This document shows positions 47,901-59,732 of a DNA stretch of 64,000 nt, piece by piece. The stretch is from Adenanthera pavonina. Taxonomy: Eukaryota; Streptophyta; Magnoliopsida; Fabales; Fabaceae. Position 1 is the stretch's first letter, and every line of letters starts with the position of its first letter. The notes under the pieces were generated by a model. That model was not told the origin of the DNA and ran no database searches. It was given only the letters and a program-made list of their open reading frames with translations. The translations under genes were made by a program, and so were the position numbers. The stretch lies in assembly GCA_026686845.1 (NCBI GenBank), contig JAIVEN010000028.1, forward strand, positions 5,347,001-5,411,000, written 5' to 3'.

Positions 47901-49044
47901 TAAGAAATCCATCTATGGACTCAAACAAGCTTCCTGTCAATGGTATCACAAATTTCACCAAGTAATTACCTTATTTGGCTTTGAGGTAAACACTATTAAT
48001 AATTGTGTGTATCAAAAATTCAGTGGGAGTAAGTTTATGTTCCTAGTTTTGTATGTGGATGACATATTGCTTGCTACTAATGATATGGGCATATTGAATG
48101 AAACCAAGAGATTTCTGTCAAAGAATTTTGAGATGAAAGATCTTGATGAAGCCTCCTTTGTATTAGGAATCCAAATACATCGAGATCGCTCTTGAGGTAT
48201 TCTTGGATTATCTCAAAGGAATTATATTGATAAAGTTCTTAAGAGATTTGACATGCATGATTGCAAACCACTTAATACACCTGTTGCTAAAGGTGATAAG
48301 TTCAGCCTTAATCAGTGCCCTAAAAGTAATCTTGAAATTGAAGAAATGCAAAAGATTCCCTATGCATCAGCAATTGGGAGTCTAATGTATGCTCAGGTTT
48401 GTACGCGTCCAGATATTGCGTGCATTACAGGTATGCTTGGTAGATATTTAAGTAATCTTGGAATAGATCATTGGAAAGCAGCCAAACGGGTTATGCGCTA
48501 TTTGAAAAGAACAAATGATTACATGCTCACATACTGTAGATTAGATCAGTTGGAGATCAAAGGGTATTGTGATTCTGACTATGCTGGATGCCAAGATAGT
48601 AGGAGATCAACATCAGGCTACATCTTTCTGTTGGCTAGTGGAGTCATTTCTTGGAAGAGCACTAAACAAACACTTATAGCTTCTTCTACTATGGAAGCAG
48701 AATTTGTAGCATGTTATGAGGCATCTAATCAAGGAATTTGGCTGCAGAATTTTGTCACTGGACTGCGTATTTTAGGAAATATAGAAAGACCATTGAAGTT
48801 ATATTGTGACAACAAGTCTGCAGTTTTATATTCTAATAACAATAGGAGTTCGTCTAAATCAAAACACATAGACATCAAGTTTTTAGTTGTAAAAGAAAGA
48901 ATGCAGAGTGGACAAATATCCATTGAACATATTGGGATAAACTCTATGATAGCAGATCCGCTTACGAAAGCATTACCACCCATGGTCTTTCATGAGCATA
49001 CTGCTCATATGGGTGTTATTATGTTTGAGGATATCTCAATATAG
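44941..49044 (+). pseudogene. Copia 2 gag-pol, one frame with four nonsense codons
   Basis: A single reading frame runs through the whole region with no frameshift, interrupted only by stops at 46729-46731 (TAG), 47119-47121 (TGA), 47503-47505 (TAA) and 48193-48195 (TGA). Order: UBN2-type gag starting SSIPILNGTNFKEWKASIQI; the CCHC knuckle CFFCKKAGHQKKDC; protease WWLDSGTT; GAG-pre-integrase (LWHKRLGHISKPRI); an integrase core with TDVCGPF and IRSDHGSEYY; RT with YVDD at 48052-48063; and RNase H with GYCDSDYAGCQDSRRSTSGY and SSTMEAEF. Each stop sits where CAG, CAA or CGA is a plausible ancestor, so all four fit single C-to-T changes. Confidence 0.92.
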
Positions 49045-49449
49045 TGGGAGTATGTAATGTTCAATGTAAGACTTTTATGTACTAAAATGTATTTTCTGAT
49101 CAGAAATAAAGTTATTTAGTTATTGGGTTTTACTCTGTTACATTATGTTAAAGTATTGATCTCACTAAAGTAAGGAGGATCAGTTAGAAAATAGACATAT
49201 ATAGATCACATTGCATATAATTTTCCATGCTACACATCCATGATTGATCTATGTTATTTGGTTGTGTCAATATATGTGACCATTATTGGGTCTAGTCATA
49301 ATAAATATGATGAATGCCTCTTTGATCCTATATTAATGCAATCATTGGACTTGATTGTTTATACCCTGTGAATAAAATGACAAAAGTTTTTGAGCTCATA
49401 TAGATAAGCACTTTTTAATAAGGTTTACATATGTGGCCAAGTGGGAGAT

Positions 49450-51805
49450 TGTTAGAATAAAATTTAACATGGGGCCACACATGTAAATATTAAAGTGTGT
49501 GGTCATTATTTAAATAAGTCTAAATGAAGTGGTCTGTTTGGAATTTAAGTTTTAAAGGCTTAAGGGTATAATTGTTATGGAATTAATGTGTAGAGACCAG
49601 AGTGATATTTATAATTTGTTGAGGGGCTGAATTGTAAATATCACACAATGTTTCTCTATAAATAGAGGGTTATGGTTCCCATATTAGTATATTATTGAAC
49701 TTAGTTCTCTCACCCCCTTAGAGAAAACTATCAAAAAAGTTCTGATATATTCAATCTGGAAGATCATAGCATACCCGTCTGTGAATTCGAAGATGTTGAA
49801 TCAAGAGTTTTGATGATTCCAAACCAACATTCAAGAGCTTGGATTGAAGATATCAAAGGAGATCAAAGCTGTCTCAAGTGAAGATTTTCTGAGTTCTTGC
49901 TGTTAGATCTTTTGTAGGATCCTTAGTTTTTGTTATGACTGGGTAAAAGATTTTGATTTGAAGAAAAGATGTTTTCAAACTTTGATTTTATGTTAAATCT
50001 TTAAATATTTGAAAAACACCCACAAACAGACGAAGGTTGAAAGGATAAGCTAAACTGTCAAGTTGGAAATTCGAACTTTGTCTTTGGAAATTCGAATTTC
50101 GAGCTAAAACTGAATGAGTCTGAAGAGATGGCTCTCTGTCAGATGAATTTTGGCTGTTCAAAATTCGAATTTTCATCTAGTCTGAAAGAGGCCTTTTGAT
50201 AAACAGACGAACTTCACACTTTCAAAATTCGAATTTCAAGTAAAATGAAGTTTGTAAAAACCAAAGAAATTCGTCTGAAATTATGATAAAGTGCATCTGA
50301 GATCAAGAATGATTTAAGTTTCAAACCTGCTCTCTGACAGAGGAATTTTGAACTTCCAACATTCGAATTTTCATATAAGTCTGAAAGATGCCTCTTTGCA
50401 ACAGACGAACTTTGAGTCTTCAAAATTTGAATTTCAAACAAAACAAAAATTGAGAAAATAGAAGAAATTCGTCTGAAACTATGTTAAAGTTCATCTGAGA
50501 TCAAGAATGATTTAAGTTTCAAAACTGCTCTCTGACAGACGAACTTTGAACATTAAAATTCGAATTTCAGAAGCTAAGTTCTTGAGTCTGTTAAAGTGAA
50601 ACATTGACATACGAATGATAAGGACTTGCAACATTCGAATGATGAAATTAGTCTGGAAAGGGTTTCTCTGACAGACGAATTTCACCCTTCCAAAATTCGA
50701 ATTTCGAAGAAAGTAATCTACTGTGTCTCTTAAACATTCAGTGGACAGACGAATTTTGGGATACCGAAATTTGAATTTCGAAGGCACTGTAGAAAATTGA
50801 AAACACTGTTCACACTTAACCGAAAAACTTTCTTCTTGAAAATTCGTATGTCACATTGTGAAAATGTTTGTAAGTTTCAAAATTCGAATTTCAATTCATG
50901 AACAGACAAACTTCGTGCTGTAACGTTGGAAGCTTTGATCTTCGGTTCCTTCGAAATTCATCTGTTGACCAACCAAAATTCGAATTTCAGTATGTTAGAA
51001 ACATTAAATGCGGTTGGTAAACGGATAGTTTTTCAGAGTAACCGTTGGATAACTTCCCCAACGGATAGATTTAGTCTCTAACGGATATTTGAGACCTAAA
51101 TCTATAAATACAACATCATTTGAAGTTGTGCAAAAGTGAATCAAACTTGTATATACTGAATTTCTGCTAAATCTTCTTCTCAAAAGCTTTTACCCTCTCA
51201 ACTTCTATACTTGTACTCAAACTTTCATATCTACTCTTTTCAAGAGAGTTATTTCATTGTAATCAATCTACTCTTCATCTTGGAGATAGATTTACTTGTG
51301 AGGGGTATTCACAAGGGGATTGGGAAGCACATAGTGAAAGTGCTTGGAGAGTGTGAGAGAGCTCAAAAACAGAGCATACTCGTGTACTGTGGCCCCAGCA
51401 AGAAGCCCATTGAAATTCTTGCTGTATAGTGGATAAATCTCAAGAGGTGTCTTGGGGACTGGATGTAGGTCAAGTGGAAAGACCGAACCAGGATAAATCA
51501 CTGAGTTTTCTTCTTCCTATCTTTACTTTTCATCTTGCTCTGTTTTACGCATTATTTTCATTATATTGTGATATCTTCACTTACTTCACTTTGTGTAGAA
51601 AAATTTCAATCTTCCCAATTCACCCCCCCTCTTGGGAAGTCAGCCTTGCTAATAGAAGAAACTTCTCATGCGATGGATTCTGGTACGCTCACTTCCGCTC
51701 TCATATTCTAATTCTTTAGATTTGATATGGGTATTGAAAAATTGTATAAGGATTTAGTTAATAATATATTGTTTGTTTAAGTATAACCAAAATTTATTGT
51801 TACCA
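49450..51805 (+). repeat. Copia 2 3' LTR, split by a solo LTR
   Basis: The left half is 49450-49793 and the right half 51660-51805, both aligning with the 5' LTR. The break falls within GAATT(C/T)GAA, where GAAGA is duplicated on each side of the insert. Confidence 0.9.
49794..51654 (+). mobile_element. Solo LTR, palindrome-array family, copy 2
   Basis: Starts TGTTGAATCAAGAG and ends CTTGCTAATA, with a perfect duplication GAAGA (49789-49793, 51655-51659). Upstream of TATAAATA (51103-51110), the region 50020-51000 holds about ten degenerate units pairing CAGACGAA(T/C)TT(T) with the palindrome AAATTCGAATTT, and inverse GAAATTCGTCTG boxes. An AACGGATAG / TAACCGTTGG inverted pair lies just before TATA. 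The 3' end carries CCCAATTCACCCCCCCTCTT, typical of Sirevirus-like copia LTRs. It has no coding region. Confidence 0.88.
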
Positions 51806-51810
51806 TGTTT

Positions 51811-52547
51811 CGCTAGCTTGCACTCACGAAGAACATGATTGAGGTCCTCACCGTGCCTTATACAAAGTAAGCATTGAGTTTCTTGAGCAAGGCGTCTTCT
51901 TACCCTTTCACAATTTGTGAGCAACTTATCATTGAGTAGGAGCCAGAGGAAAGATCTTACTATATGCATGCCTGGCCACTTCCAAGCAAGCTTCCATATA
52001 CTTACCGTTTTCTACATCCCACGCCTCTTCATTGACTGCCTTGTAAGCTGCAGTGACTGTGAATGCACCATTACTAGTAAGATTCCATAAGCACCGAGAT
52101 TGGCCATCTGAGTCTTGGGGTGGATTGGTCCTTGCAATATGCAATTTAGTCACTAATGGGAAAAGATGCTCAAAACTGCACTAGTCCCATTTACGTTCAG
52201 GTGTGACATAGCAAACAGTTGATTTCCTCAATGTATCATCCTTAATAGGAGCAAAGGGAAGATGCTTCAAAGGTCCCAAATCTCCCAACCAATGGTCCTC
52301 CCAGAACTTGAGATTTTGCCCATTTCCAGGGTCCCATCTGATGCTTATTTTTCTTTCCTCCCAAACAACCAAGATACTTCTCCATAAGTGCAAGGATGGC
52401 TTCTTCTTGACTTCACTAAGATCTCCCCCATGGCAGCCATACTTGGCTCGCATGGTTTTAACCCAAAGCAGGTCCGGTTGAGTAATCATTATGAAGGTGA
52501 GTTTCATGAGAAAAGTTTGATTTTGGTTGCGAAAATTTTTTAGCCCA
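51811..52547 (-). pseudogene. LINE 2, piece C (RT C-terminus and zinc-binding domain)
   Basis: The minus strand encodes KNFRNQNQTFLMKL, LLWVKTMRAKYGCHGGD, KFWEDHWLGD, and after a frame change WNLTSNGAFTVTAAYKA. Then comes the zf-RVT motif CLLCIRHGEDLNHVLRECKL. It breaks off exactly at the copia 2 target site and continues in piece D. At its upper end it meets the gypsy-like solo LTR 52548-56865 and continues in piece B. Confidence 0.88.
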
Positions 52548-55500
52548 TGTCACATTCGAAAATGCGACGTAGAAGGCATGGGAAGATGAAAGAAAAAAGA
52601 GAAATCGACATTCATGATGGAGGCCAATTCTGGAGGAGTTGCCGCCAAAATTTTAAGGAAAATTTTGCAAAACCAAATAAAAAGGAAATGATGGTCTGTG
52701 AATCAGAGTTAGGTTCAGGAGTACAATTATGAGTAGGGAAGGTGTTAGACACCTCCACAACACCCGTTCCTAAGAACGATTACCTTAAGTTGATCATGCA
52801 ATTTTTATGGCTTTTAAAAAAATTATTTTGATTGCCCTTTAATCATTTACATGCAAAAATAAATATAAAAATAGGAAAAAAATGAAAATAAAGAATAAAA
52901 TGAAAATATGGGAAGTTGGGAAACATAAAATAAGAGAAAAATATTATTTATTTATAAGAGTGAACTTGACCCAGAATCAGAATCTGGAGCCTACCTACTC
53001 TGCGATAGGAATCAAAGTTGACATAGTTCGGACTATAAATGCGTGTCACTGAGTTGATATTTTATTATATATATATATTTTGAAAAGAGAAGTTCATAAA
53101 ATAATTTATCTTTCCACAAAGAAAACAGTTTTTAAAATTTGATGTTGTGTTTTAATTTGTAAAAGATATATTAATTTTTATTATCTTTTCTTTTCACTCA
53201 TTTTTTCATTTTTCATTAAAAAAATCAATTCCTAAAAAGAATATATGTTTTTCCTCAATTATATGTGATGTTGAATATTTTTATTTTTAATTTAAAAAGG
53301 AAAATTTAAAAAGAACTTTATTTTTACAAAATAAAATCAATTAACTCATGTGGTAATTTTATCACTCACAATCCGCTCATTGAGAGCTAAATGCCCACGG
53401 TGATACCACCCGAGACAGATAGGCGTAATAAAAGAGTTTGAAGGAAAACAAATAATTTTGTATAAATTATTTTTACTTTCTTTTTTTTTTATTATGGAAA
53501 TAAATAAGATCGCCTCAACACATATTTATTTATTTAAAAGAAAAGTATTAAGAAGAATTTAAAATATAATTATTACATAGATTTCCAAAGAGAAATAATC
53601 AGCATATATGGTGACTTTATCACTCACAAATTACTGATCGACATCTAAATATCCACGGTGTTACCAGAGGTAGATAAGTGAAAATGATAAAAGTTTGGAG
53701 GAAAATGAATAATTTTTTTAAAAATTATCCTTATTTCTTTTATGAAAAATGCAATTAGAAAATTCTCCTCTTTTTTTTTTCAAGAAAGAATAATTTTTAT
53801 TTAAATTGTTTTTATTATTTCAAATTATGAAGGAATAAAATTGCTACATTGATTTTTTTATTTATTTTTTATACATTATTTGTATTTTTTTATTTTAGAT
53901 TGTGAAAATGGAAAAAAGGCAATTAAATTTTTTTCTTTTAAATTTGAAATAATATTCAAAAAGGGATTCACGGTAGAACTGCTACATATTTTTATTTTCC
54001 AGAATCGACATCAAAACAAAACCAAACAGTATATATAGTGACTTTATCACTCACAACTTGCTGCTCGATGTCTAAACACTCTCGGTATCACTACTCGGAG
54101 TGTAAAGGCAAAAAGAAAAATTTGGAATAGAGAGCTTTCATTTTAATTATTTATTTTTACTTTAAAAAGAAGGAAAGGCCATTAATATCCAAGAATATTA
54201 GAAAAAATTAAGACTTAGCCAACAAAAATACCATGACAACTTCTCACTCTTGGTACAATTGATTGATACTCTATGTGCACACGAAGATTTAGTCCATCAC
54301 GGCGAACTCTAAAGTAGAGACCAACAAGACAAAGCTACGTGTACTTGTGCTCAATCAAGAATTTTCATATTAATAAAATCAAAAGCAAACCATGATAGCT
54401 TAGGTAGCCAATATCCTACAGTACATACCATTTCAAATTTTATTATATCCTCTAGTCCCCTTCTAGAAGTATGCATCGGTGAGATGATATGTTTATTATT
54501 AGAAGATTTTGAAGGCAAATTACACATGATTCCCAAAACCCTTTCGGCCCCCACATCTCAAACTAAAATGCCAACCATCTGAATATCATAGATTACGTGT
54601 ATATAATACCTTTCAATCAATAACCCCATGTGACTAGACATCAGGAGGATTGATGGATTCAATGCACTATATAAAGATTGAGAAGGCTTAAAATGCTCAT
54701 GAGTAATGTACCCAAAGTGAACAGTGACTACACCCGGTAGCACAAACTTCCTCAATACATCACCCATTATCATTATATCTATATTTTATCAAACAAGACA
54801 TATTCACACAGTAAAAGAAATCACATTTAGGATGAGGGCAAGTTGATATATAAATATCCTGAAACCTAAAATCCTTTATGTAAAAGTTAGGACTCCAAAA
54901 ATTGACTATAAAGGTATGAGTCTGTAAAATTTCACCATTATTATAATTCCAAAATTAGTTTGGTTCTTTATTGTTTTCAATCTCAGTTAAAAAATATCAC
55001 TCATGCAGAACCAACATTGTCTCAAAACTAACGAGAGATTGCAATAACATTGATAACGCTGAAACACAAAAGTTGGAAACTTGGGAGCAAACCTAACTCA
55101 AATTAAACGGTTTTATAGGCCTGCTGTTTAACACCAATTAATTACCCTTGGATCAGAAACAACTGCAGCCAAACAACCTTATGTGACATTTCCATAAAAA
55201 TAGGTATTATAACAAACAAATCAAATCTGACACTTGAATCTACTACTTTGGAAGCAATTTAAAACAATCTTATGATCTGTGGCAACCAAAGTCGTGGACC
55301 TTTCCCCACCATCCCTTATATTTTCAGTCCAAAGCACCATAATAACCATATCACACAACAGTTGAACAAAAAGCTTTCAAAGGTCCTTGGAAGCAAACTG
55401 GGTAAATCATAAAATCAACAAAAATCTTTATACTTATAAAGGAATCATAGGCTTATTCACCATTGGGAAAATAAAATCTTGCTACAAACTCCCTCATCAT

Positions 55501-56865
55501 AAAAACTAAACACACTCAAGGTCCCACCCATTCAAGAAACACAGGACATCAACCAAAATGTAACAAACATATTATCATAAACTATAGAATGCCATTGTCA
55601 AGGTTGACAACAAAATTTTTACAAGTTTCAAGATAAGAGCCATATAGCCACAAATCCTTGTTGTTAAGGAGGACTAAAGAAATAAACTGAGTTTCCTTCT
55701 TTTCCCATATAATAAAAGAGGAGAAGGCCAGAAAAAGAAAGGAAGTGCTAAATCCTCTGTTGAGAAATTATATACTTAAAATAAAGATTACCAATCAAAG
55801 ATCTTTGATGCCCCTTGCTAATTGCTTGGTTCCCTCCCCCAACTCTGCTTGCCCACCTTCCTTTACTGCTCATTCTCTAAATTCCCCCCAAGCAACCTCT
55901 TGGAGATTTCCGGCCTCCTCTGCTTCCTCCCTTAACTTCTTAGTTTTTCTTTCTTTTTTCCCTAGAGATTTATCGGCCTCTTTTATAGAGTTCATGCGAC
56001 TGAAGGAGTCGAAGCTTCCTAAGTGTGTGACTGCTTTCTACAGCTTTTCAATCCTACTTTTGTGCACCGCCCCCATGCTTCTTTGTTCTAGATGCTGGCA
56101 ACCACGCCAGCCACCTTTGCCCCTTTCTGCTCTGCTATGGTAGGTATGGCATAGTGGGGTGAGTTTCTTTTTGGTCTCCTAACCTTCCCTCGCTCAACCT
56201 TTCATGTGTTACTCATGGCCAGTTTCTCGTTCCCGTGCATGACTCCCTCTGACTTCGCACACAATCTCTGCTCTGCTCTTCTGTCTCCCACTTTCTCTAG
56301 TTTTCTCTGCCCAAGAACGGCTCCCTCTGGCTTTTTCATCCTCTTTGTTAGTCAACGCCTTTGCCTCTCCCCCACGGCTCTCTCTGTCTTTTCCATGCCT
56401 ATGTACATACTCACTCTCTCAAGCTTTCTCTCTAATCTTCTCTGCCTTCTTGGTTTGGACTCCCTCTGTTTCTCACTGTCTCGCTGGTGCTAGAATTTGT
56501 GGCTCCCTCTGTTCTCTTTTCTTTCTAGTCTTCACGATCCCTGAGCCCTAACTAGGGCTTAAGGTGATTATGGGCTTGAGATGCTGGGCTTCAGCATGTC
56601 AAGCCCAATGTTGTAAACCACTTCCTACTTCCTTTTTTTTTTTGCTCTTTTTAAAAATTTTTGTTTTGCTAACTTTGAATTTCGGTTAAATTTTTTTATT
56701 TTCAAATTATTTTTTGATTTTGATTTTGATTTTTTTATTGTTTTATTATTATTTTTTTATGTTTTTGTTGTTGTTTTTTTTTGTTTTCTTTCAAGATCTC
56801 ATAAAAAATTATAATTAATTAAAGGGAAATTTAATTTTTCGCCTAGACAAAATATGGTGTTCACA
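52548..56865 (+). mobile_element. Gypsy-like solo LTR (4.3 kb) inserted in LINE 2
   Basis: Flanked by GCCCA (52543-52547) and GACCA (56866-56870), a 5-bp duplication with one change. Removing it rejoins the LINE reading GGYG-LKNF. It starts TGTCACATTCG and ends GGTGTTCACA. Near the start are GGAGTTGCCGCCAA and GGGAAGGTGTTAGACACCTC, sequences characteristic of long Ty3-gypsy (Tat/Ogre-type) LTRs. Three degenerate long repeats of about 250-430 bp each contain TTTATCACTCACAA and CACGGTGATACC-like blocks (53355, 53610, 54036). A C/T-rich segment (55740-56560) gives long open frames that are not genes. No gag-pol is present. Confidence 0.78.
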
Positions 56866-56870
56866 GACCA

Positions 56871-58065
56871 TAACCTCCATTCATCATTTAATCAAGTTGA
56901 TGCCTGCCTTATTATCTGTTTTCCTTCAAATGAAATCATGAATCATCTTCTTAATCCTATCACAAATAGTGAGAGGGATTTTTGAGGTCTGCATAGGATA
57001 ATATGGAATGGTGTTTAGGACATATTTCGCTAAAGTAATTCAACTTGCCAAAGATAGAGTGTTAGCCTTCCACCTGTTTGACACAATCCACTAAATACTC
57101 ATAAGTAGCTTTGCTGACTCGAGAGTGCAAGATTGGGATGCCAAGGTATTTCCCTAAGTCTTCGATTTGATTGTGACTGAGGGACTCACAAAATTGCTTA
57201 GCATCACAATTAGCCACATTCTTAGAGAGGAAAATTCTTGTTTTGGAGTTACTCACCTTATGGCCTGAGGAAGTACAAAAATTTTCAATAATTTTCTTAA
57301 GTAGAGAGACTTGTGCAGAAGAAATGTCACTAAAAGGAATCAAATCATCAGTAAAGAATAAGTGGGATAGAAGAGGGCCACTTTGTCCAAGTTGTACAAA
57401 TTTCCAATTGCCTTCATTTTTAATTACTTGAGAGAGCCTCCCCATACAAAGAACAAAGATATAGATGAAAATGGGTCACCTTAATGAATTCCTCTTGTTG
57501 GCTTGAATTCCTGAGTACCATTCCATAACACTTGCATAGAAGATGATGTAATGCAGCTCATAATGAGTTGAATCAATTTGCTTGGAAGGCTAATATCCTG
57601 GAGTGTATCTTCAATGAAGTCCCATTTCAGTTTATCAAATGCTTTCTCAAGATCCACTTTAATGGCCATCCAGCTTTGTGCACCTGACTTAGTTCTCATG
57701 GAATGCATAACCTCTTAAACAATGATAATGTTCATAGTAATATTATGGCCTCTTATGAAGCTAGATTGATTATGAAGAATGAGGCTTGGCATGATACTCT
57801 TTAACATATTAGCCATAATTTTGGTGATGACTTTATAAATTACAGAACACAAGCTGATCAGTTGAAATTCCTTGAGTGTTTGAAGATGTTACACTTCAGG
57901 TATAAGAGCAATAAAGCATTCACTAATATTAGGATTGATAGAACCACGTGCAAAGACATGGTGCACAAGATAGAAAGAGAGGACCCAATAATATCCCATT
58001 GGCTCTAAAAGAAGAGCGCATGGAGGCTATCGGCACCTAGTGCCTTAAGGGGCTTCATCTTAAAT
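56871..58065 (-). pseudogene. LINE 2, piece B (reverse transcriptase)
   Basis: RT motifs on the minus strand: MKPLKALGADSLHALLLEP, the NQSSFIRG region, AIKVDLEKAFDKLKWDFIED, KPTRGIH and FTDDLIPFSD, the catalytic box reading FTDD where FADD is usual. Then NSKTRIFLSKNV, YLGIPILHSRVSK and LAKYVLNTIPYYPMQTSKIP, with frame changes and stops (57709-57720 and after VEG). It is bounded by the solo LTR 58066-59727 above and the gypsy-like LTR below. Confidence 0.88.
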
Positions 58066-59727
58066 TATTGAATCAAGTGCTTTGATGATTCTAAACCAAC
58101 CTTCAAGAGTTTGGAATACAGATATCAAAGGTGCACAAAAGGTTTCAAGTGAAGGAATTCTGGAGAAATCAGTACAAGGATAGATGTAGAGTGTTTAGTA
58201 ATGTTTTAATTTGAGTAAAAGACTTTGATTTAGTGAAATGATGTTTTAAAAACCTTGATTCTATGTTAATTCATGGAATATTTGAAAAATACCCACCAAC
58301 AGACGAAGTTTGAAAGGTTTATATTGATCTGTCATTTTGAAAATTCAAACTTTGGCTTTGGACATTCAAATTTCGTGTTGAAAATGAACAAGTCTGAAAA
58401 GATGCTCCTCTGACGTACGAATTTTGACTTAAGAAATTCAAATTTTGATACGTGTCTAAAAATAACCTTTTCTGAGAGACGAATTTTGGCCTTTGAAAAT
58501 TCAAATTTTGGATAAAATGCAACTTATGAAAATTGAAAAATTTGTCTGAAAATGTGTCAAAGTTCATCCGAAAACAAGTTTAGAAAGAGCTTTGAATTTT
58601 CCCTTTGACAAACGAACTTTGAACATGAAAATTCGAATTTGAGAAACAAACTTGAGATTTTGTTGTGTTGATATGTTGACATACGAATGACAGTATTCAT
58701 AAATTCAAATTCTGAAGCAAGTCTGAAAGAGGTCTCTCTGACAGACGAACTTTACCTTTTCAAAATTCAAATTTTGAATTAATGAACTATTGTGCCTCAA
58801 AAAACCAGCTTCTGATAGATGAATTTTGGGGTTTCAAAATTCGAATTTCGAAGGTACTGTAGCAAATTGAAATTACTGTTCACATTTAACAGAATAACTT
58901 TAAACATGAAAATTCGTATGTTCCAACATAGAATCATTTTCTAAAGATGAAAATTTGAATTTTACCTTATGACAGACGAAATTCGAGAGTTCAATGTTAA
59001 AGGCTGTAACTTTCAGTATCTGCGAAATTCGTTTGTTGACCAACTGAAATTTGAACTTTGAGTGTCAGAAGCATTAAATGTGGTTGGTGAACGGATAGTT
59101 TCTCAATATAACCGTTGGGTAACATCTCTAACAGCTAGATCTTGTCTCTAACGTATAGTTAAGGCAGAAATCTATAAATAGAACTTCATTTGAAGATGTG
59201 GGTAATGAAATTACTTTGTATATACTGAAACTCTACCAAATCATCTACTCAAAGTCTTTTACTCCTACATACTTCATTCATTGTACCTTAACTTTCATAT
59301 TCACTCTGATTGAGACAGTTTATTAGTTGTACACAATCTTATTTTCATCTGGAAGAAAGATTTTCTTGTGAGGGGATATCATAAGGGATTTGGGAAGTAC
59401 TAAGTGAGAGTGCAAAGAGTGAAAGTGTGAGCTCTAGAAATAGAGCATCAACTTTGTACTGTGACATTTGCAAGAAGCCCACTGAATTCTTGCAGAATAG
59501 TGGAAAATCTCAAGTGGTGACTTGGGAACTGGACGTAGGTCAAGTTGAGAGGCCGAACCAGGATAAATTTCTGAGTCTTCTCTTCCCTACTGCTATTTTT
59601 ACTATTTATTCATTTGTACTCTGTTTTACTTTCACCCTTTATCATATTCACTTTCTTGATGTTTTCAGAAGAAAATTTTTAATCTTCTCAATTCACCCCC
59701 CATCTTGGGAAGTCAGCTTATCTAACA
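58066..59727 (+). mobile_element. Solo LTR, palindrome-array family, copy 3
   Basis: Perfect duplication TAAAT (58061-58065, 59728-59732) inside the LINE RT N-terminus. It starts TATTGAATCAAGTG (probably TG mutated to TA) and ends CTAACA. The array of CAGACGAA / AAATTCGAATTT-like units spans about 58300-59060, TATAAATA is at 59173-59180, and the end has CTCAATTCACCCCCCATCTT. It is colinear with copy 2 over nearly its whole length; unit sequences differ. No coding region. Confidence 0.88.
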
Positions 59728-59732
59728 TAAAT

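Larger units (their letters stand above)
42975..51805 (+). mobile_element. Ty1-copia retrotransposon 2 (plus strand) with a solo LTR nested in its 3' LTR
   Basis: The 5' LTR is 42975-43467 (493 bp, TGTTAGAATAAAC to TTGTTATCA). The 3' LTR is 49450-51805, interrupted at 49794-51659; its own length is 490 bp. Target duplication TGTTT is perfect (42970-42974, 51806-51810). The primer-site region AGTGACATCAGACCC follows the 5' LTR and resembles the initiator-Met type. The polypurine tract GTGGGAGAT directly precedes the 3' LTR. A 1.47-kb leader with TA microsatellites (about 44357-44380, 44730-44750) precedes the coding region. Without the nested insert the element is about 6.97 kb. It lies inside LINE 2. 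Confidence 0.93.

Noticed and set aside
55745..56551. Overlapping plus-strand ORFs of up to 132 residues rich in S, L, P and F
   Set aside because: They arise from a C/T-rich, low-complexity segment within the gypsy-like LTR; no domain, and several frames are open at once.
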